64,000 bases of DNA from assembly GCA_003241055.1 (NCBI GenBank), contig QFOD01000002.1, positions 186,001 through 250,000 of the forward strand. Reading direction: 5' to 3'. The notes under the pieces were generated by a model that was not told the DNA's origin, made no database searches, and worked only from the letters and a program-made list of their open reading frames with translations. Positions 16,890-25,105 of the stretch are shown here, in pieces (position 1 is the first letter of the stretch; the number at the start of each line of letters is the position of its first letter). Source of the DNA: Roseateles depolymerans (GTDB lineage Bacteria; Pseudomonadota; Gammaproteobacteria; Burkholderiales; Burkholderiaceae_C). The position numbers and the translations under genes were made by a program.

Positions 16890-18209
16890 ATGTTGATCAC
16901 CCCGACGACCTCGCCGGCCGCTGTGCCCAAGCAGCCGCTCTACAAGCAGCTCTACGTGCAGGTGCTGGTGGCCATCACCATCGGCGTGCTGCTGGGCCAT
17001 TTCGAGCCTCAGTACGCCACCACGCTGAAGCCGCTGGGCGATGCCTTCATCAAGCTGGTGAAGATGATCATCGCGCCGGTGATCTTCCTGACCATCGTGA
17101 CCGGCATTGCCAGCATGACCCATCTGAAGACGGTGGGCCGGGTGTTCGGCAAAGCGATGGTGTACTTCCTGTTCTTCTCGACGCTGGCCCTGGTGGTGGG
17201 CATGCTGGTGGCGCACTTCGTGCAGCCGGGCGCGGGCATGAACGTCGACGTCGCGACGCTCGATCAGAAGGAGGTGCGCAGCTACGTGGAGAAAACCCAC
17301 GACCTGACGATCACCAGCTTCCTGATGGAAGTGATCCCGAAGTCCCTGATCGGCGCGCTGGCCGACGGCAACATCCTGCAGACCCTGTTCGTTGCGGTGC
17401 TGTTCGGTGTCTCGCTGGCGCTGGTCGGCGAGCGCGGCGAGCCCGTGCTGACCTTCTTCGAATCGCTGACCGCGCCGGTGTTCCGCATGGTCCACATCCT
17501 GATGCGCACCGCCCCCATCGGCGCGCTGGGCGCGATGGCCTTCACCATCGGCAAGTACGGTCTGGCCGTGCTGGTCAACCTGGCCTGGCTGGTCGGCAGC
17601 TTCTACATCACCTCGCTGCTGTTCGTGCTGGTCATCCTGGGCGTGGTGGGCAAGCTCTGCGGCTTCTCGGTCGTCAAGCTGATCCGCTACCTGAAGGCCG
17701 AGCTGCTGCTCGTGCTGGGCACCTCGTCCTCGGAATCGGCCCTGCCCTCGCTGATGGAGAAGATGGAGAAGGCCGGCTGCGAGAAGACCGTGGTGGGTCT
17801 GGTCGTGCCGACCGGCTACTCCTTCAACCTGGACGGCACCAACATCTACATGACGCTGGCGGCGCTGTTCATCGCGCAGGCCACCAACACCGAACTGACG
17901 CTGGGCCACCAGATCACGCTGCTGCTGGTGGCGATGCTGAGCTCCAAGGGCGCCGCGGGCGTCACCGGCGCCGGCTTCATCACGCTGGCCGCCACGCTGT
18001 CCGTCGTGCCCGAGGTGCCGGTCGCCGGCATGGCGCTCATCCTGGGCGTCGACCGCTTCATGTCCGAGTGTCGCTCGCTGACCAACTTCATCGGCAACGC
18101 TGTGGCCACGATCGTCGTGTCCAAGTGGGAGGGTGCTCTCGATCACGACAAGCTGGACCGCGCACTCAGCGGCCAGGATCAGGCGGCCCACGCCGGCAGC
18201 AAGGGCTGA
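16890..18209 (+). CDS. dctA: C4-dicarboxylate transporter DctA
   Basis: 439 residues, a sodium- or proton-coupled dicarboxylate symporter of the inner membrane taking up succinate, fumarate and malate. Family marks are the SSSESALPSLMEKME segment in the first re-entrant hairpin (about residues 276-290), the PTGYSFNLDGTNIYMTLA motif (about 309-326) and the LILGVDRFMSECRSLTN stretch (about 383-399). Size matches E. coli DctA (428). The start has GGAG close by. No dctBD two-component pair is beside it. A UUCG-loop terminator follows. Confidence 0.94.
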   Translation: MLITPTTSPAAVPKQPLYKQLYVQVLVAITIGVLLGHFEPQYATTLKPLGDAFIKLVKMIIAPVIFLTIVTGIASMTHLKTVGRVFGKAMVYFLFFSTLALVVGMLVAHFVQPGAGMNVDVATLDQKEVRSYVEKTHDLTITSFLMEVIPKSLIGALADGNILQTLFVAVLFGVSLALVGERGEPVLTFFESLTAPVFRMVHILMRTAPIGALGAMAFTIGKYGLAVLVNLAWLVGSFYITSLLFVLVILGVVGKLCGFSVVKLIRYLKAELLLVLGTSSSESALPSLMEKMEKAGCEKTVVGLVVPTGYSFNLDGTNIYMTLAALFIAQATNTELTLGHQITLLLVAMLSSKGAAGVTGAGFITLAATLSVVPEVPVAGMALILGVDRFMSECRSLTNFIGNAVATIVVSKWEGALDHDKLDRALSGQDQAAHAGSKG

Positions 18210-18237
18210 GCACCGATCGCGCTGAGAGACTCTTGAG

Positions 18238-18259
18238 CAAGGGCCCTTCGGGGCCCTTG
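18238..18259 (+). terminator. dctA terminator
   Basis: CAAGGGCCC-TTCG-GGGCCCTTG, a perfect 9-bp stem with a UUCG tetraloop, begins 29 bases after the dctA stop codon. The run after it (TTGC) is only weakly U-rich. Confidence 0.75.
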
Positions 18260-18402
18260 TTGCATCTGAGGGCCCCCATCCAGGGTCAGGTCATGCTCTG
18301 GCGTGAATTGCTGCGCGCATCGCCCGACTGCCTTGCACCCGCCCCCCCGGCAAGCCCCGAACATGGAGGATTGGGGCACGGCCCTGCAGTACCAGGGGCC
18401 CC

Positions 18403-19941
18403 ATGCGAATCAACGAACCCATCACGCAGCGCGAGTACGCATTGCCAGACGACGCGGTGCTGATGTCCACCACCGACGCCAGCGGCCGCATCACCTACGC
18501 CAACGAGGCCTTCGTCGCGGCCAGCGGCTTCAGCCGGGACGAGCTCTACGGCCAGCCGCACAACATCGTGCGCCACCCCGACATGCCGCGCGAGGCCTTC
18601 GCCGACATGTGGGCCACGCTGAAGCAGGGCCTGCCCTGGACGGCGTTGGTGAAGAACCGCCGCAAGAACGGCGACCACTACTGGGTGCGAGCCAACGCCG
18701 TGCCGGTGGTCCGCAACGGCCGCCAGGTGGGCTATATGTCGGTGCGAACCACGCCCACGCGAAACGAAATCGCGGCCGCCGACGAGCTGTATCGCTCGCT
18801 GCGCGGCGGCGGAGCCGCACGCCTGACGCTGCGACAGGGGCTGCTGCTGCGCCGTGGCGTGCGTGCCGTGCTGGACCTGCCCCGCACGCTCTCCGTGCGC
18901 GGCCGCATCCGTGCCTCGCTGACGCTGGCCTGGCTGGCCACCACCGCCGTCACGGCCTCGCTCGGGCTGCCGGCCTGGGGCGGCTGTTCGGCCGTGCTGG
19001 CGCTGTGCCTGGCCTTGAGCGCCCTGCTGCTGGAGCGGCAGGTGGTGGCGCCGTTGCAGGCGCTGCGCCGCACGGCACTCGATGTCGCCACCGGGGCCTC
19101 GCGCAACGCGACCACGCTGGAGCGTGGCGACGACATCGGCATCACGCTGCGCACCGTCAGCCAGTTGGGCCTGATGTTCCGCTGGCTGGTCGACGACGTG
19201 CGCCACCAGGTGGTGTCGGTGCAGACCGCGGCCGGCGAGATTGCCCAGGGCAACGACGACCTCAGCCAGCGCACCGAGCGCGCCGCCTCCAGCGTGCAGC
19301 AGACCGCCGCCTCGATGGAACAGGTGAGCGCGGCCGTGCACCGCAATGCCGAGGCCGCCAGCCAGGCCTACCAGCTCTCCGACAATGCGCAGGCCGCCGC
19401 CGCGCGCGGCGGCGAGACCGTGGCCGAAGTCGTCACGACGATGAGTGACATCTCGGCCAGCTCCCATCAGATTGCCGCCATCATCGGCGTGATCGACACC
19501 ATCGCCTTCCAGACCAACATCCTGGCGCTCAATGCCGCCGTGGAGGCGGCCCGGGCCGGCGAGCAGGGCCGCGGCTTCGCCGTGGTGGCCAGCGAGGTGC
19601 GGGCCCTGGCCACGCGCAGCGCCGGGGCGGCGCGCGAGATCAAGTCGCTGATCGGCGCCAGCGTCGAGCGCGTCGACGCAGGCGCCCGCATCGTCGACCA
19701 GGCGGGCCGGACCATGGGCGAACTGGTGGCCCAGGTGCGCCACGTGTCCGGCCTGATCGGCGCCATCGGCACCGCCAGCCACGAGCAGCAGGCCGGCATC
19801 CGCGAGGTGAGCCAGGCCGTCGGTCAGATCGATCAGATCACGCAGCAGAACGCCGCGCTGGTGGAGCAGAACGCCGCCGCGTCCCTCGGCCTGAAACAGC
19901 AGGCGGAGCGGCTGGTCGAGGCGGTCAGCGTGTTTGGCTGA
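18403..19941 (+). CDS. Aer-like methyl-accepting chemoreceptor with PAS domain
   Basis: 512 residues. An N-terminal PAS domain (about 15-125, with ITYANEAFVAASGF and KNRRKNGDHYWVRAN) is the pattern of Aer, which senses redox state through FAD. A short hydrophobic hairpin (about 175-215) anchors the protein with no periplasmic domain. The signalling domain (about 270-500) has the conserved hairpin tip AFQTNILALNAAVEAARAGE. No NWETF-type CheR-binding pentapeptide ends the chain. Its last 17 bases overlap the convergent SGNH gene. Confidence 0.9.
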   Translation: MRINEPITQREYALPDDAVLMSTTDASGRITYANEAFVAASGFSRDELYGQPHNIVRHPDMPREAFADMWATLKQGLPWTALVKNRRKNGDHYWVRANAVPVVRNGRQVGYMSVRTTPTRNEIAAADELYRSLRGGGAARLTLRQGLLLRRGVRAVLDLPRTLSVRGRIRASLTLAWLATTAVTASLGLPAWGGCSAVLALCLALSALLLERQVVAPLQALRRTALDVATGASRNATTLERGDDIGITLRTVSQLGLMFRWLVDDVRHQVVSVQTAAGEIAQGNDDLSQRTERAASSVQQTAASMEQVSAAVHRNAEAASQAYQLSDNAQAAAARGGETVAEVVTTMSDISASSHQIAAIIGVIDTIAFQTNILALNAAVEAARAGEQGRGFAVVASEVRALATRSAGAAREIKSLIGASVERVDAGARIVDQAGRTMGELVAQVRHVSGLIGAIGTASHEQQAGIREVSQAVGQIDQITQQNAALVEQNAAASLGLKQQAERLVEAVSVFG

Positions 19942-20674
19942 GCCCGGTGACCCGCGTCGCCGCAAGATGCTCGGCCAGCACCTCGGCCCAGAGCGCATAG
20001 CCCGCCGGGTTGGGATGAAAGCCATCGGCCGCCATCAACGCGGCCGCACGGGCCGGCTCCTGCCAGGCCTGCGGCAGGGCCTGCAGCCCGCGCAACGGCT
20101 GACCGGCCAGATGCCGGGCCAGCCGGGCGTTGAGGCGCAGGGCCTGCGCCCCCATCCACCAGCGCAGCGGCTGCGGCAGCAACGGAAAGCTCTGCATCGG
20201 CGGCACGGCGCAGTGCAGCACATAGCGAACGCCGCTGCGCTCCCGCAGCAGGCCGTCGATGCGGTCCAGCGCAGCCAGCCAGCGCGCGGGCGGCACCTGG
20301 CCGGTCACGTCGTTGACGCCCAGCGCCACCACCGCGACATCGGCGGCCGGCAACACCTGCCCCTCGAGCGCAGCCAGCGCATCGACCGCCGTCTGGCCGG
20401 TGCGCGCCAGCAGATGCCAGTCGACGGCGCGCGCCAGGCGTGGGGCCAGCGCCTGCGCCAGCTGCCCCGCCAGGGCCTGCTGCTGGGTGTCCGCGCCGAC
20501 CCCGGCCGCCGAGGAATCGCCCACCACCAGCAGCCGCAGCGCGGTGTCGCCCTCGCCCACCCGGCCTTCGCGGGGGCCCGCCGCCTCGGGCAGGCGCAGG
20601 GCCTGGGCGCGAACCCGACGCCCCTGCCAGAGCAGCAGGGGTGCCAGGGCCAGCTTGGCGGCGGCAATGCGCAT
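19925..20674 (-). CDS. SGNH/GDSL-family hydrolase
   Basis: 249 residues. The GDSL-type block reads VVGDSSAAG with the catalytic Ser (about 53); the second block gives GVND (about 117-120) and the last DGFHPN gives the Asp-His pair (about 218-221). This is an esterase/lipase-type fold acting on ester or acyl bonds. The N-terminus has a weak hydrophobic stretch with basic residues, so membrane association is possible but no clear signal peptide is seen. It overlaps the end of the chemoreceptor gene on the other strand. Confidence 0.87.
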   Translation of the reverse strand: MRIAAAKLALAPLLLWQGRRVRAQALRLPEAAGPREGRVGEGDTALRLLVVGDSSAAGVGADTQQQALAGQLAQALAPRLARAVDWHLLARTGQTAVDALAALEGQVLPAADVAVVALGVNDVTGQVPPARWLAALDRIDGLLRERSGVRYVLHCAVPPMQSFPLLPQPLRWWMGAQALRLNARLARHLAGQPLRGLQALPQAWQEPARAAALMAADGFHPNPAGYALWAEVLAEHLAATRVTGLSQTR

Positions 20675-20740
20675 GACTCTCAGCTCCCGGCCGCGACGGC
20701 GGCCCTCACCAGGGCGGCAGCATAGCCCGGGCCCGCGGCG

Positions 20741-21175
20741 TCAGCCCTGGGGCTGGAGCACCAGACGGTTCTCGACTGCACGCACCCCTTCCACGGCACG
20801 GGCCAGCACGGTCGCCCGATCACGGGCCTGCTCGCTCGGCGCGCTGCCCATCAGCACCACCGAGCCTTCGCGCGTGTCGACATCGATCTTGCGCGCCTTG
20901 AGCTGATCGTCGACCGCCAGTGCCGCATTGATCCTGGCCGTGATCGCCGCATCGGACAGCGCCCGCTCGCCGGCGCGCGCACCGGCTTGCAGCCGCGCCC
21001 CCACCTCGCTCGCGGCGGCCTCGGCGTCGGCCTTGGCCTGCACGCCCGTCTGACGGGCCTGTTCCACCGCCGCGTCCAGCTTCTGCCCGGCGGTCTGCTC
21101 ATCGGGCTGGCCGCAGGCGGCCAGGCCCAGCACGGCCAGCGCCACCGCGGCCGCATTCAGGAAACGTGAGTTCAT
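20741..21175 (-). CDS. BON-domain lipoprotein
   Basis: 144 residues. Lipoprotein signal peptide with LAAC (Cys about 21), a helical Ala/Lys/Glu-rich linker (about 25-70), then a BON domain (about 73-140) with ITARINAALAVD, DVDTREGSVVLMG and VRAVENRLVL. This is the layout of OsmY/DolP-type envelope proteins. It is directly downstream of csbD on the same strand, 81 bases after its stop, so it probably shares the csbD promoter. The start has AAGGAG. Confidence 0.88.
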   Translation of the reverse strand: MNSRFLNAAAVALAVLGLAACGQPDEQTAGQKLDAAVEQARQTGVQAKADAEAAASEVGARLQAGARAGERALSDAAITARINAALAVDDQLKARKIDVDTREGSVVLMGSAPSEQARDRATVLARAVEGVRAVENRLVLQPQG

Positions 21176-21256
21176 GGGATCTCCTTGGCTGTATGGGCTG
21201 CCAGGCAGCCCGGCGAGCGGCGCCCGCAGCCGACCGGCCGCGGGCGCCGCAGGGCG

Positions 21257-21472
21257 TCAGCGAAACCAGGCGTCGGTCGCCTTGCGTTCCCACGCGGCGA
21301 TCTGGCGCTCGGCCTCTTCCTTGGCGCAGCCGTAGCGCTGCTGGATCCTGCCGGCGAGCTGCTCACGGCGGCCGGCGACGACGTCCAGGTCGTCCTCGGT
21401 CAGCTGACCCCACTGCTCTTGCACACGGCCCTTCAGCTGCTTCCAGCCTCCAGCGATCTGGTCCCAGTTCAT
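21257..21472 (-). CDS. CsbD-family stress protein
   Basis: 71 residues. It is the classic CsbD fold: MNWDQIAGGWKQLKGRV at the start, then WGQLTEDDLD and a helix over AGRREQLAGRIQQRYG. CsbD-like proteins are small, hydrophilic and induced by general stress in many bacteria; their biochemical role is not known. The ATG at 21472 follows AAGGAG and matches the family start; the in-frame ATG at 21550 would add a non-conserved leader. The GTCCTACAGG element is 125 bases upstream. Confidence 0.93.
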   Translation of the reverse strand: MNWDQIAGGWKQLKGRVQEQWGQLTEDDLDVVAGRREQLAGRIQQRYGCAKEEAERQIAAWERKATDAWFR

Positions 21473-21596
21473 GGCGATCTCCTTGTCGACGGAGCTCGGG
21501 AGCGGGAGCTCATCCGCACCGCGCAGCCTCGTCTGTCGCGGTGCCTTCATGCTGCGCCGCCGAGGCGGCCGCGCCGGTCGGCGCAGAGGGCGTCGG

Positions 21597-21606
21597 CCTG
21601 TAGGAC
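21597..21606 (-). promoter_or_regulatory. GTCCTACAGG element upstream of csbD
   Basis: Identical on the minus strand to the 10-mer before the BON-domain gene at 3585-4487. It lies 125 bases before the csbD start codon. Confidence 0.4.
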
Positions 21607-21695
21607 CAGGCCGCCCCGTCAGCGCCAGCTCATGAAGTGGTTAGCGGCCCTTGGCGCGACGGCGGCGGGCCGCGCGCGTCAGCCCTGTCGGCTGC

Positions 21696-21705
21696 GTCCT
21701 ACCGG
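21696..21705 (+). promoter_or_regulatory. GTCCTACCGG element upstream of the DUF1328 gene
   Basis: Differs by one base from the two GTCCTACAGG copies and lies 91 bases before the DUF1328 start, in the same orientation relative to its gene. Confidence 0.35.
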
Positions 21706-21795
21706 CAGGTTGTCCATCGTCCGGCGTGCGCCCGCGCGGCGCGGGCCTAAGCTGGACTCGTCCTCTGAACGAGCCTCATCGCAAAGGAGTCCACC

Positions 21796-21960
21796 ATGTT
21801 GCGCTACGCCGTCATCTTCTTCGTCATCGCGCTGGTCGCGGCCGTGTTCGGCTTCGGCGGCATCGCCGCCAGCGCGGCGGGCATCGCCCAGCTGCTGTTC
21901 TACGGTTTCCTGCTGCTGGCCGTCATCGGCCTGGTGGTCGGCCTGGTACGCAAGGGCTGA
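21796..21960 (+). CDS. DUF1328-family small membrane protein (YtjA-like)
   Basis: 54 residues with two membrane helices (about 3-25 and 29-50) and almost no loop, ending VGLVRKG. It matches the DUF1328/YtjA family, which starts MLRYA and has the FGGIAASAAGIAQ turn. It is preceded by AAAGGAG at 21782-21788. These proteins are found next to CsbD and BON-domain genes in many proteobacteria and are thought to be stress-related; no activity is known. It is divergent from csbD. Confidence 0.9.
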   Translation: MLRYAVIFFVIALVAAVFGFGGIAASAAGIAQLLFYGFLLLAVIGLVVGLVRKG

Positions 21961-22001
21961 CCCCGCGGCGCCTCCCGGCGGCGGGTCAGCCCAGGCGGCG
22001 C

Positions 22002-22766
22002 TCAGTCGAACTTGGAGAAGTCCGGCGCGCGCTTCTGGAAGAAGGCCTGGAAGGCCTCCATGGCTTCCGGGCTGCGCAGCCGGGCGCCGAAGATCTCGGC
22101 CTCGCGGGCAATGGCGGCCAGAACCGCCTCACGCTGCGGCGCGGCAATCAGCGCCTTGGTGTCACGCACGGCGCCGGGCGCCAGACCGTTGAAGCGTTCG
22201 GCCATGCGGCGCGCATGGTTGACCACCTCGGACGCGGGCAGCACGCGATTGGCGATGCCACATTCCACCGCGTCTTCGCCGGTGAACGGGTCGCCCAGCA
22301 GCAGCTTCTCGGCCGCGCGGCGATTGCCCATCAGCTGAGGCACCAGCAGGCTGGAACCGAACTCGGGCACCAGGCCGAGGCCCACGAAGGGCATGGCCAG
22401 GCGAGCGTCGTCCGCCACGAAGACCAGGTCGCAATGCAGCAGCAGCGTGGTACCGATGCCGATGGCCGCGCCGGTGACCGCCGCCACCACGGGCTTGGCG
22501 CAGCCGGTCAGTGCGCGCATGAACTGGAACACCGGCGCCTCCGCACCGCGCGGGGGCTGGGCCATGAAGTCCTCCAGGTCGTTGCCGGAGGTGAAGATGC
22601 CGGGCTGGCCGACGATGAGCACGGCGCGCACGCTCTTGTCGTCGTTGGCCGCGACGAGCGCATCCGCCATGGCCTGGTACATGGCCTGGGTGATCGCGTT
22701 CTTCTTCTCGGGGCGCGCGATCTCTATCGTCGCCACGCCGTTGTGGGTGTAGGTCTTGATGGTCAT
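22002..22766 (-). CDS. enoyl-CoA hydratase/isomerase family protein
   Basis: 254 residues, single crotonase domain. The oxyanion-hole strand reads FTSGNDLEDF (residues about 58-67) and the second part GAAIGIGTTLLLHCDLVF (about 99-116). A Glu sits in LVPEFGSS (about 135), the position used by isomerase-type members, so a delta3-delta2-enoyl-CoA isomerase or hydratase role in fatty-acid degradation are both possible. It is the last gene of a long minus-strand fatty-acid cluster and begins 9 bases after the DUF1569 stop. Confidence 0.85.
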   Translation of the reverse strand: MTIKTYTHNGVATIEIARPEKKNAITQAMYQAMADALVAANDDKSVRAVLIVGQPGIFTSGNDLEDFMAQPPRGAEAPVFQFMRALTGCAKPVVAAVTGAAIGIGTTLLLHCDLVFVADDARLAMPFVGLGLVPEFGSSLLVPQLMGNRRAAEKLLLGDPFTGEDAVECGIANRVLPASEVVNHARRMAERFNGLAPGAVRDTKALIAAPQREAVLAAIAREAEIFGARLRSPEAMEAFQAFFQKRAPDFSKFD

Positions 22767-22775
22767 GGGGTCCTT

Positions 22776-23303
22776 TCAGGCCGTGGCCGTCTGCGCGTGG
22801 AATTGTTGCCAATGATTCGCCAGGTGCATCAGGTGGGCCCGCTGGTACTGCGGCTTGCTGAGCGTGCCGTAGGCGAAATGGTCGTGAAGTGTGCCGGTGT
22901 GGGCGTCGAAGGCGTCCATCGCGGCGGCCAGACGGTCCACCGCGGTCTTGAGCGCCAGTTGTGCGTCCAGCGCCGGGGCGCCCGGAATGGGCTCATCCAG
23001 CGCATGGTTCATGGCCCCGCGTGCATCGAACACCGCAAACGCCGCCGCGCCCAGCGTGTGGCGGAACCATGCGGGCTTGAGCGACGGGAAGCCCCGCACG
23101 GAGTACTCGATGCTCTGGGCCAGATGCTGCAGCACCTGCGCCAGGTTCCAGGTGTTGCCGTCCACGGTCTGCGGCGTCAGCAGCAGTTCGCGCACGGCGT
23201 CGCGGGCCTGCGCCCAGCTGGCCAGCCGGGCGGGGGCACCACAGCCGGCCAGCAGCGCGGCCGTGGGCAGGGCAAGGAGGTGACGGCGGTTGAGGTCGGA
23301 CAT
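22776..23303 (-). CDS. DUF1569-type lipoprotein
   Basis: 175 residues. The start MSDLNRRHLLALPTAALLAGC is a signal sequence with a lipobox LAGC (Cys about 21). The rest is helical and resembles the DUF1569 / DinB-like four-helix fold, with His residues in LQHLAQ, LHDHF and LANHW that could bind a metal. Function unknown. It is tightly packed between the thioesterase and the enoyl-CoA hydratase genes. Confidence 0.65.
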   Translation of the reverse strand: MSDLNRRHLLALPTAALLAGCGAPARLASWAQARDAVRELLLTPQTVDGNTWNLAQVLQHLAQSIEYSVRGFPSLKPAWFRHTLGAAAFAVFDARGAMNHALDEPIPGAPALDAQLALKTAVDRLAAAMDAFDAHTGTLHDHFAYGTLSKPQYQRAHLMHLANHWQQFHAQTATA

Positions 23304-23355
23304 GGCGGTCGGGCGGTGAAGGCCTCGCGGGGGGGCGAAGTATCCCTGCGCCCCC

Positions 23356-24171
23356 TCACTCGCGGTAGTAGACGATCTGGCTGGAGGTGGCGATCAGCTC
23401 GCCCGCCTCGCTCCAGAGCTGGGCGGCCTGGTCGAAGAAGCCCTGGCCGAACTGCTGCCCCACCGCCCGGCCCAGCAGGTAGCCACTGCCCACGCGGGCC
23501 AGCAGCGCCGCATCGGCATGGAAGTAGGTGGTCAGCGACACCGTGCCTATCGGTACGACCTGGGCCCGCCGCAGGTAGATGCGCGGGAGGAAGACGTCGC
23601 TGAGCGCCGCCAGCGCGGCGAAGTCCAGCGCACGCTCGGGCGCCTCGCGCACCCACAGCAGGCTCTCGCTGTGCTGGCCCCGGCCATCCCAGCGCTCGGG
23701 CAGGCCGCCCTTGATGGGGCGCATCTCGTAGTTGGCCAGCCAGGCCAGGCGCGCCGGACCGGCGGCCACCGGCTCGACGGCCTCGGGTCGCGGCACCAGC
23801 GGCGCCGGCAGGTCGCTGGCGCCCCAGGTGTCGCGCCGTAACGCGGTCACCACGGTGGCCGTCGCCGCCACGGCACCGCCCTGGCTGAGCTCCACCAGCC
23901 AGTGCTGGGTGGAGCGATTGGTGCGCACCGGCCGGGCCTGCAGCTCGAAGCTGCCGGCCTCCAGCGCTGCGGCGTAGTTCACCGTCAGCGACAGCGGCGT
24001 GCCCTGCACCTCGGGGTGGCGCAGCACCGCATTGAGCAGCGTGGCCGCGGTCGCGCCACCGAAGGGGCCGACCATGTTCCAGTAGGCCGGATGGGTGCTG
24101 CCGGCGTAGCGCCCGGGCGCGTCCAGCGGCTGCAGCGCCAGGGCCTCGTCGAAACAGTGCAGGGTCGTCAT
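23356..24171 (-). CDS. double hot-dog acyl-CoA thioesterase (TesB-like)
   Basis: 271 residues, two hot-dog repeats. The N-terminal half has the WNMVGPFGGATAATLLNAVL helix and the C-terminal half the HSESLLWVRE and SLTTYFHADAA strands, the pattern of acyl-CoA thioesterase II relatives. It would release fatty acids from CoA. The ATG at 24171 is chosen; an in-frame start at 24249 lies inside the upstream hydrolase gene. It begins 19 bases after the alpha/beta hydrolase stop. Confidence 0.85.
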   Translation of the reverse strand: MTTLHCFDEALALQPLDAPGRYAGSTHPAYWNMVGPFGGATAATLLNAVLRHPEVQGTPLSLTVNYAAALEAGSFELQARPVRTNRSTQHWLVELSQGGAVAATATVVTALRRDTWGASDLPAPLVPRPEAVEPVAAGPARLAWLANYEMRPIKGGLPERWDGRGQHSESLLWVREAPERALDFAALAALSDVFLPRIYLRRAQVVPIGTVSLTTYFHADAALLARVGSGYLLGRAVGQQFGQGFFDQAAQLWSEAGELIATSSQIVYYRE

Positions 24172-24190
24172 GGGATTTGGCGAATCAGGG

Positions 24191-25048
24191 TCAGGCCGTG
24201 CCCAGCCAGCCGCTGACCTGGGGCCACAGGCTGGACTCGAAGCGGGCACGGAAGAAGCCGAAGTGGCCGATGCGGCGCTCGCCTACGTCGGCGGGCGCGA
24301 TGCGCCGGATCTCGGGCTGCGCGCCGGCGTAGAAGGCGTGCAGCGACTCGGTATTGCGGCGCGACATGAACTCGTCGTCCGTGAAGCTCAGCGACAGCAT
24401 GGGGGCGTTGACCGACGCGTACTGCGCGCGCAGCGCCTCGCCGCCCTCGCCCATCAGGTAGTCGGGCATCAGGCACCAGCGCCGCCACTGCGCCATCACG
24501 CCGCGCGGCAGGTCGCCCACCTTGCGCAGGCGGCGCCCCGGGAAGTAGCCGAACAGTGGCAGCGCCAGCGGCACGACAACAAACCACAGCCACCACACAT
24601 AGCGCCGCAGCGCCGCCGCGTTCTCGCGCCAGTAGCCGCTGCCGCAGCCCACGGTGACGGCCCGCGCCACGCGCCCGCGATTGGGCAGCAGGCCCAGGAT
24701 CTGGCCGCCCAGGCTGTGACCCAGCCAGTGGATCTCGCGCGCCGGGCCGAGGCGGCGCGACAGCTCATCCAGCGCGGCGGCCGCGTCCTGGCAGGCCCAG
24801 GTGTGGATGTCGGCCTCCAGGCCCTTCAGCGAATGCCTCATCGCATCCGGGCGGGAGGCGCCCATGCCGCGGTAATCGAAGCTCAGCACCAGCCAGCCCT
24901 GCTCGGCCATCCAGCGCGCGAAGTCGGCGTAGTAGCGCTGCTCCACACCCATGGCCGGCGCGATCAGCAGGCCGGCCCGCGCACGCGCGGGGTCGCCGTA
25001 GAGATGGCCGCTGAGCATGAAGCCGTCGCGGGACAGAAAGTGAATCAT
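24191..25048 (-). CDS. alpha/beta-fold hydrolase
   Basis: 285 residues. Nucleophile elbow GHSLGG (Ser about 112), oxyanion region PAMGVEQRYY, an acid in FTDDEF (about 226-229) and the final His in HFGFF (about 264). A hydrophobic patch (about 150-170, WWLWFVVVPLALPLFGYF) may form a lipid-facing cap. It resembles the YheT-like/serine aminopeptidase S33-type hydrolases. It lies just after the thiolase terminator, so it probably has its own promoter or relies on read-through. Confidence 0.85.
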   Translation of the reverse strand: MIHFLSRDGFMLSGHLYGDPARARAGLLIAPAMGVEQRYYADFARWMAEQGWLVLSFDYRGMGASRPDAMRHSLKGLEADIHTWACQDAAAALDELSRRLGPAREIHWLGHSLGGQILGLLPNRGRVARAVTVGCGSGYWRENAAALRRYVWWLWFVVVPLALPLFGYFPGRRLRKVGDLPRGVMAQWRRWCLMPDYLMGEGGEALRAQYASVNAPMLSLSFTDDEFMSRRNTESLHAFYAGAQPEIRRIAPADVGERRIGHFGFFRARFESSLWPQVSGWLGTA

Positions 25049-25062
25049 CGAATCACCCCCGG

Positions 25063-25093
25063 CAAAGAAAAAAGCGCGGCTCGCGCCGCGCTT
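25063..25093 (-). terminator. thiolase-operon terminator
   Basis: On the minus strand AAGCGCGGC-GCGA-GCCGCGCTT is a perfect 9-bp stem followed by TTTTCTTT. It begins 12 bases after the thiolase stop and is the best intrinsic terminator in the window. Confidence 0.9.
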
Positions 25094-25105
25094 GTTCTGG
25101 CGCGC

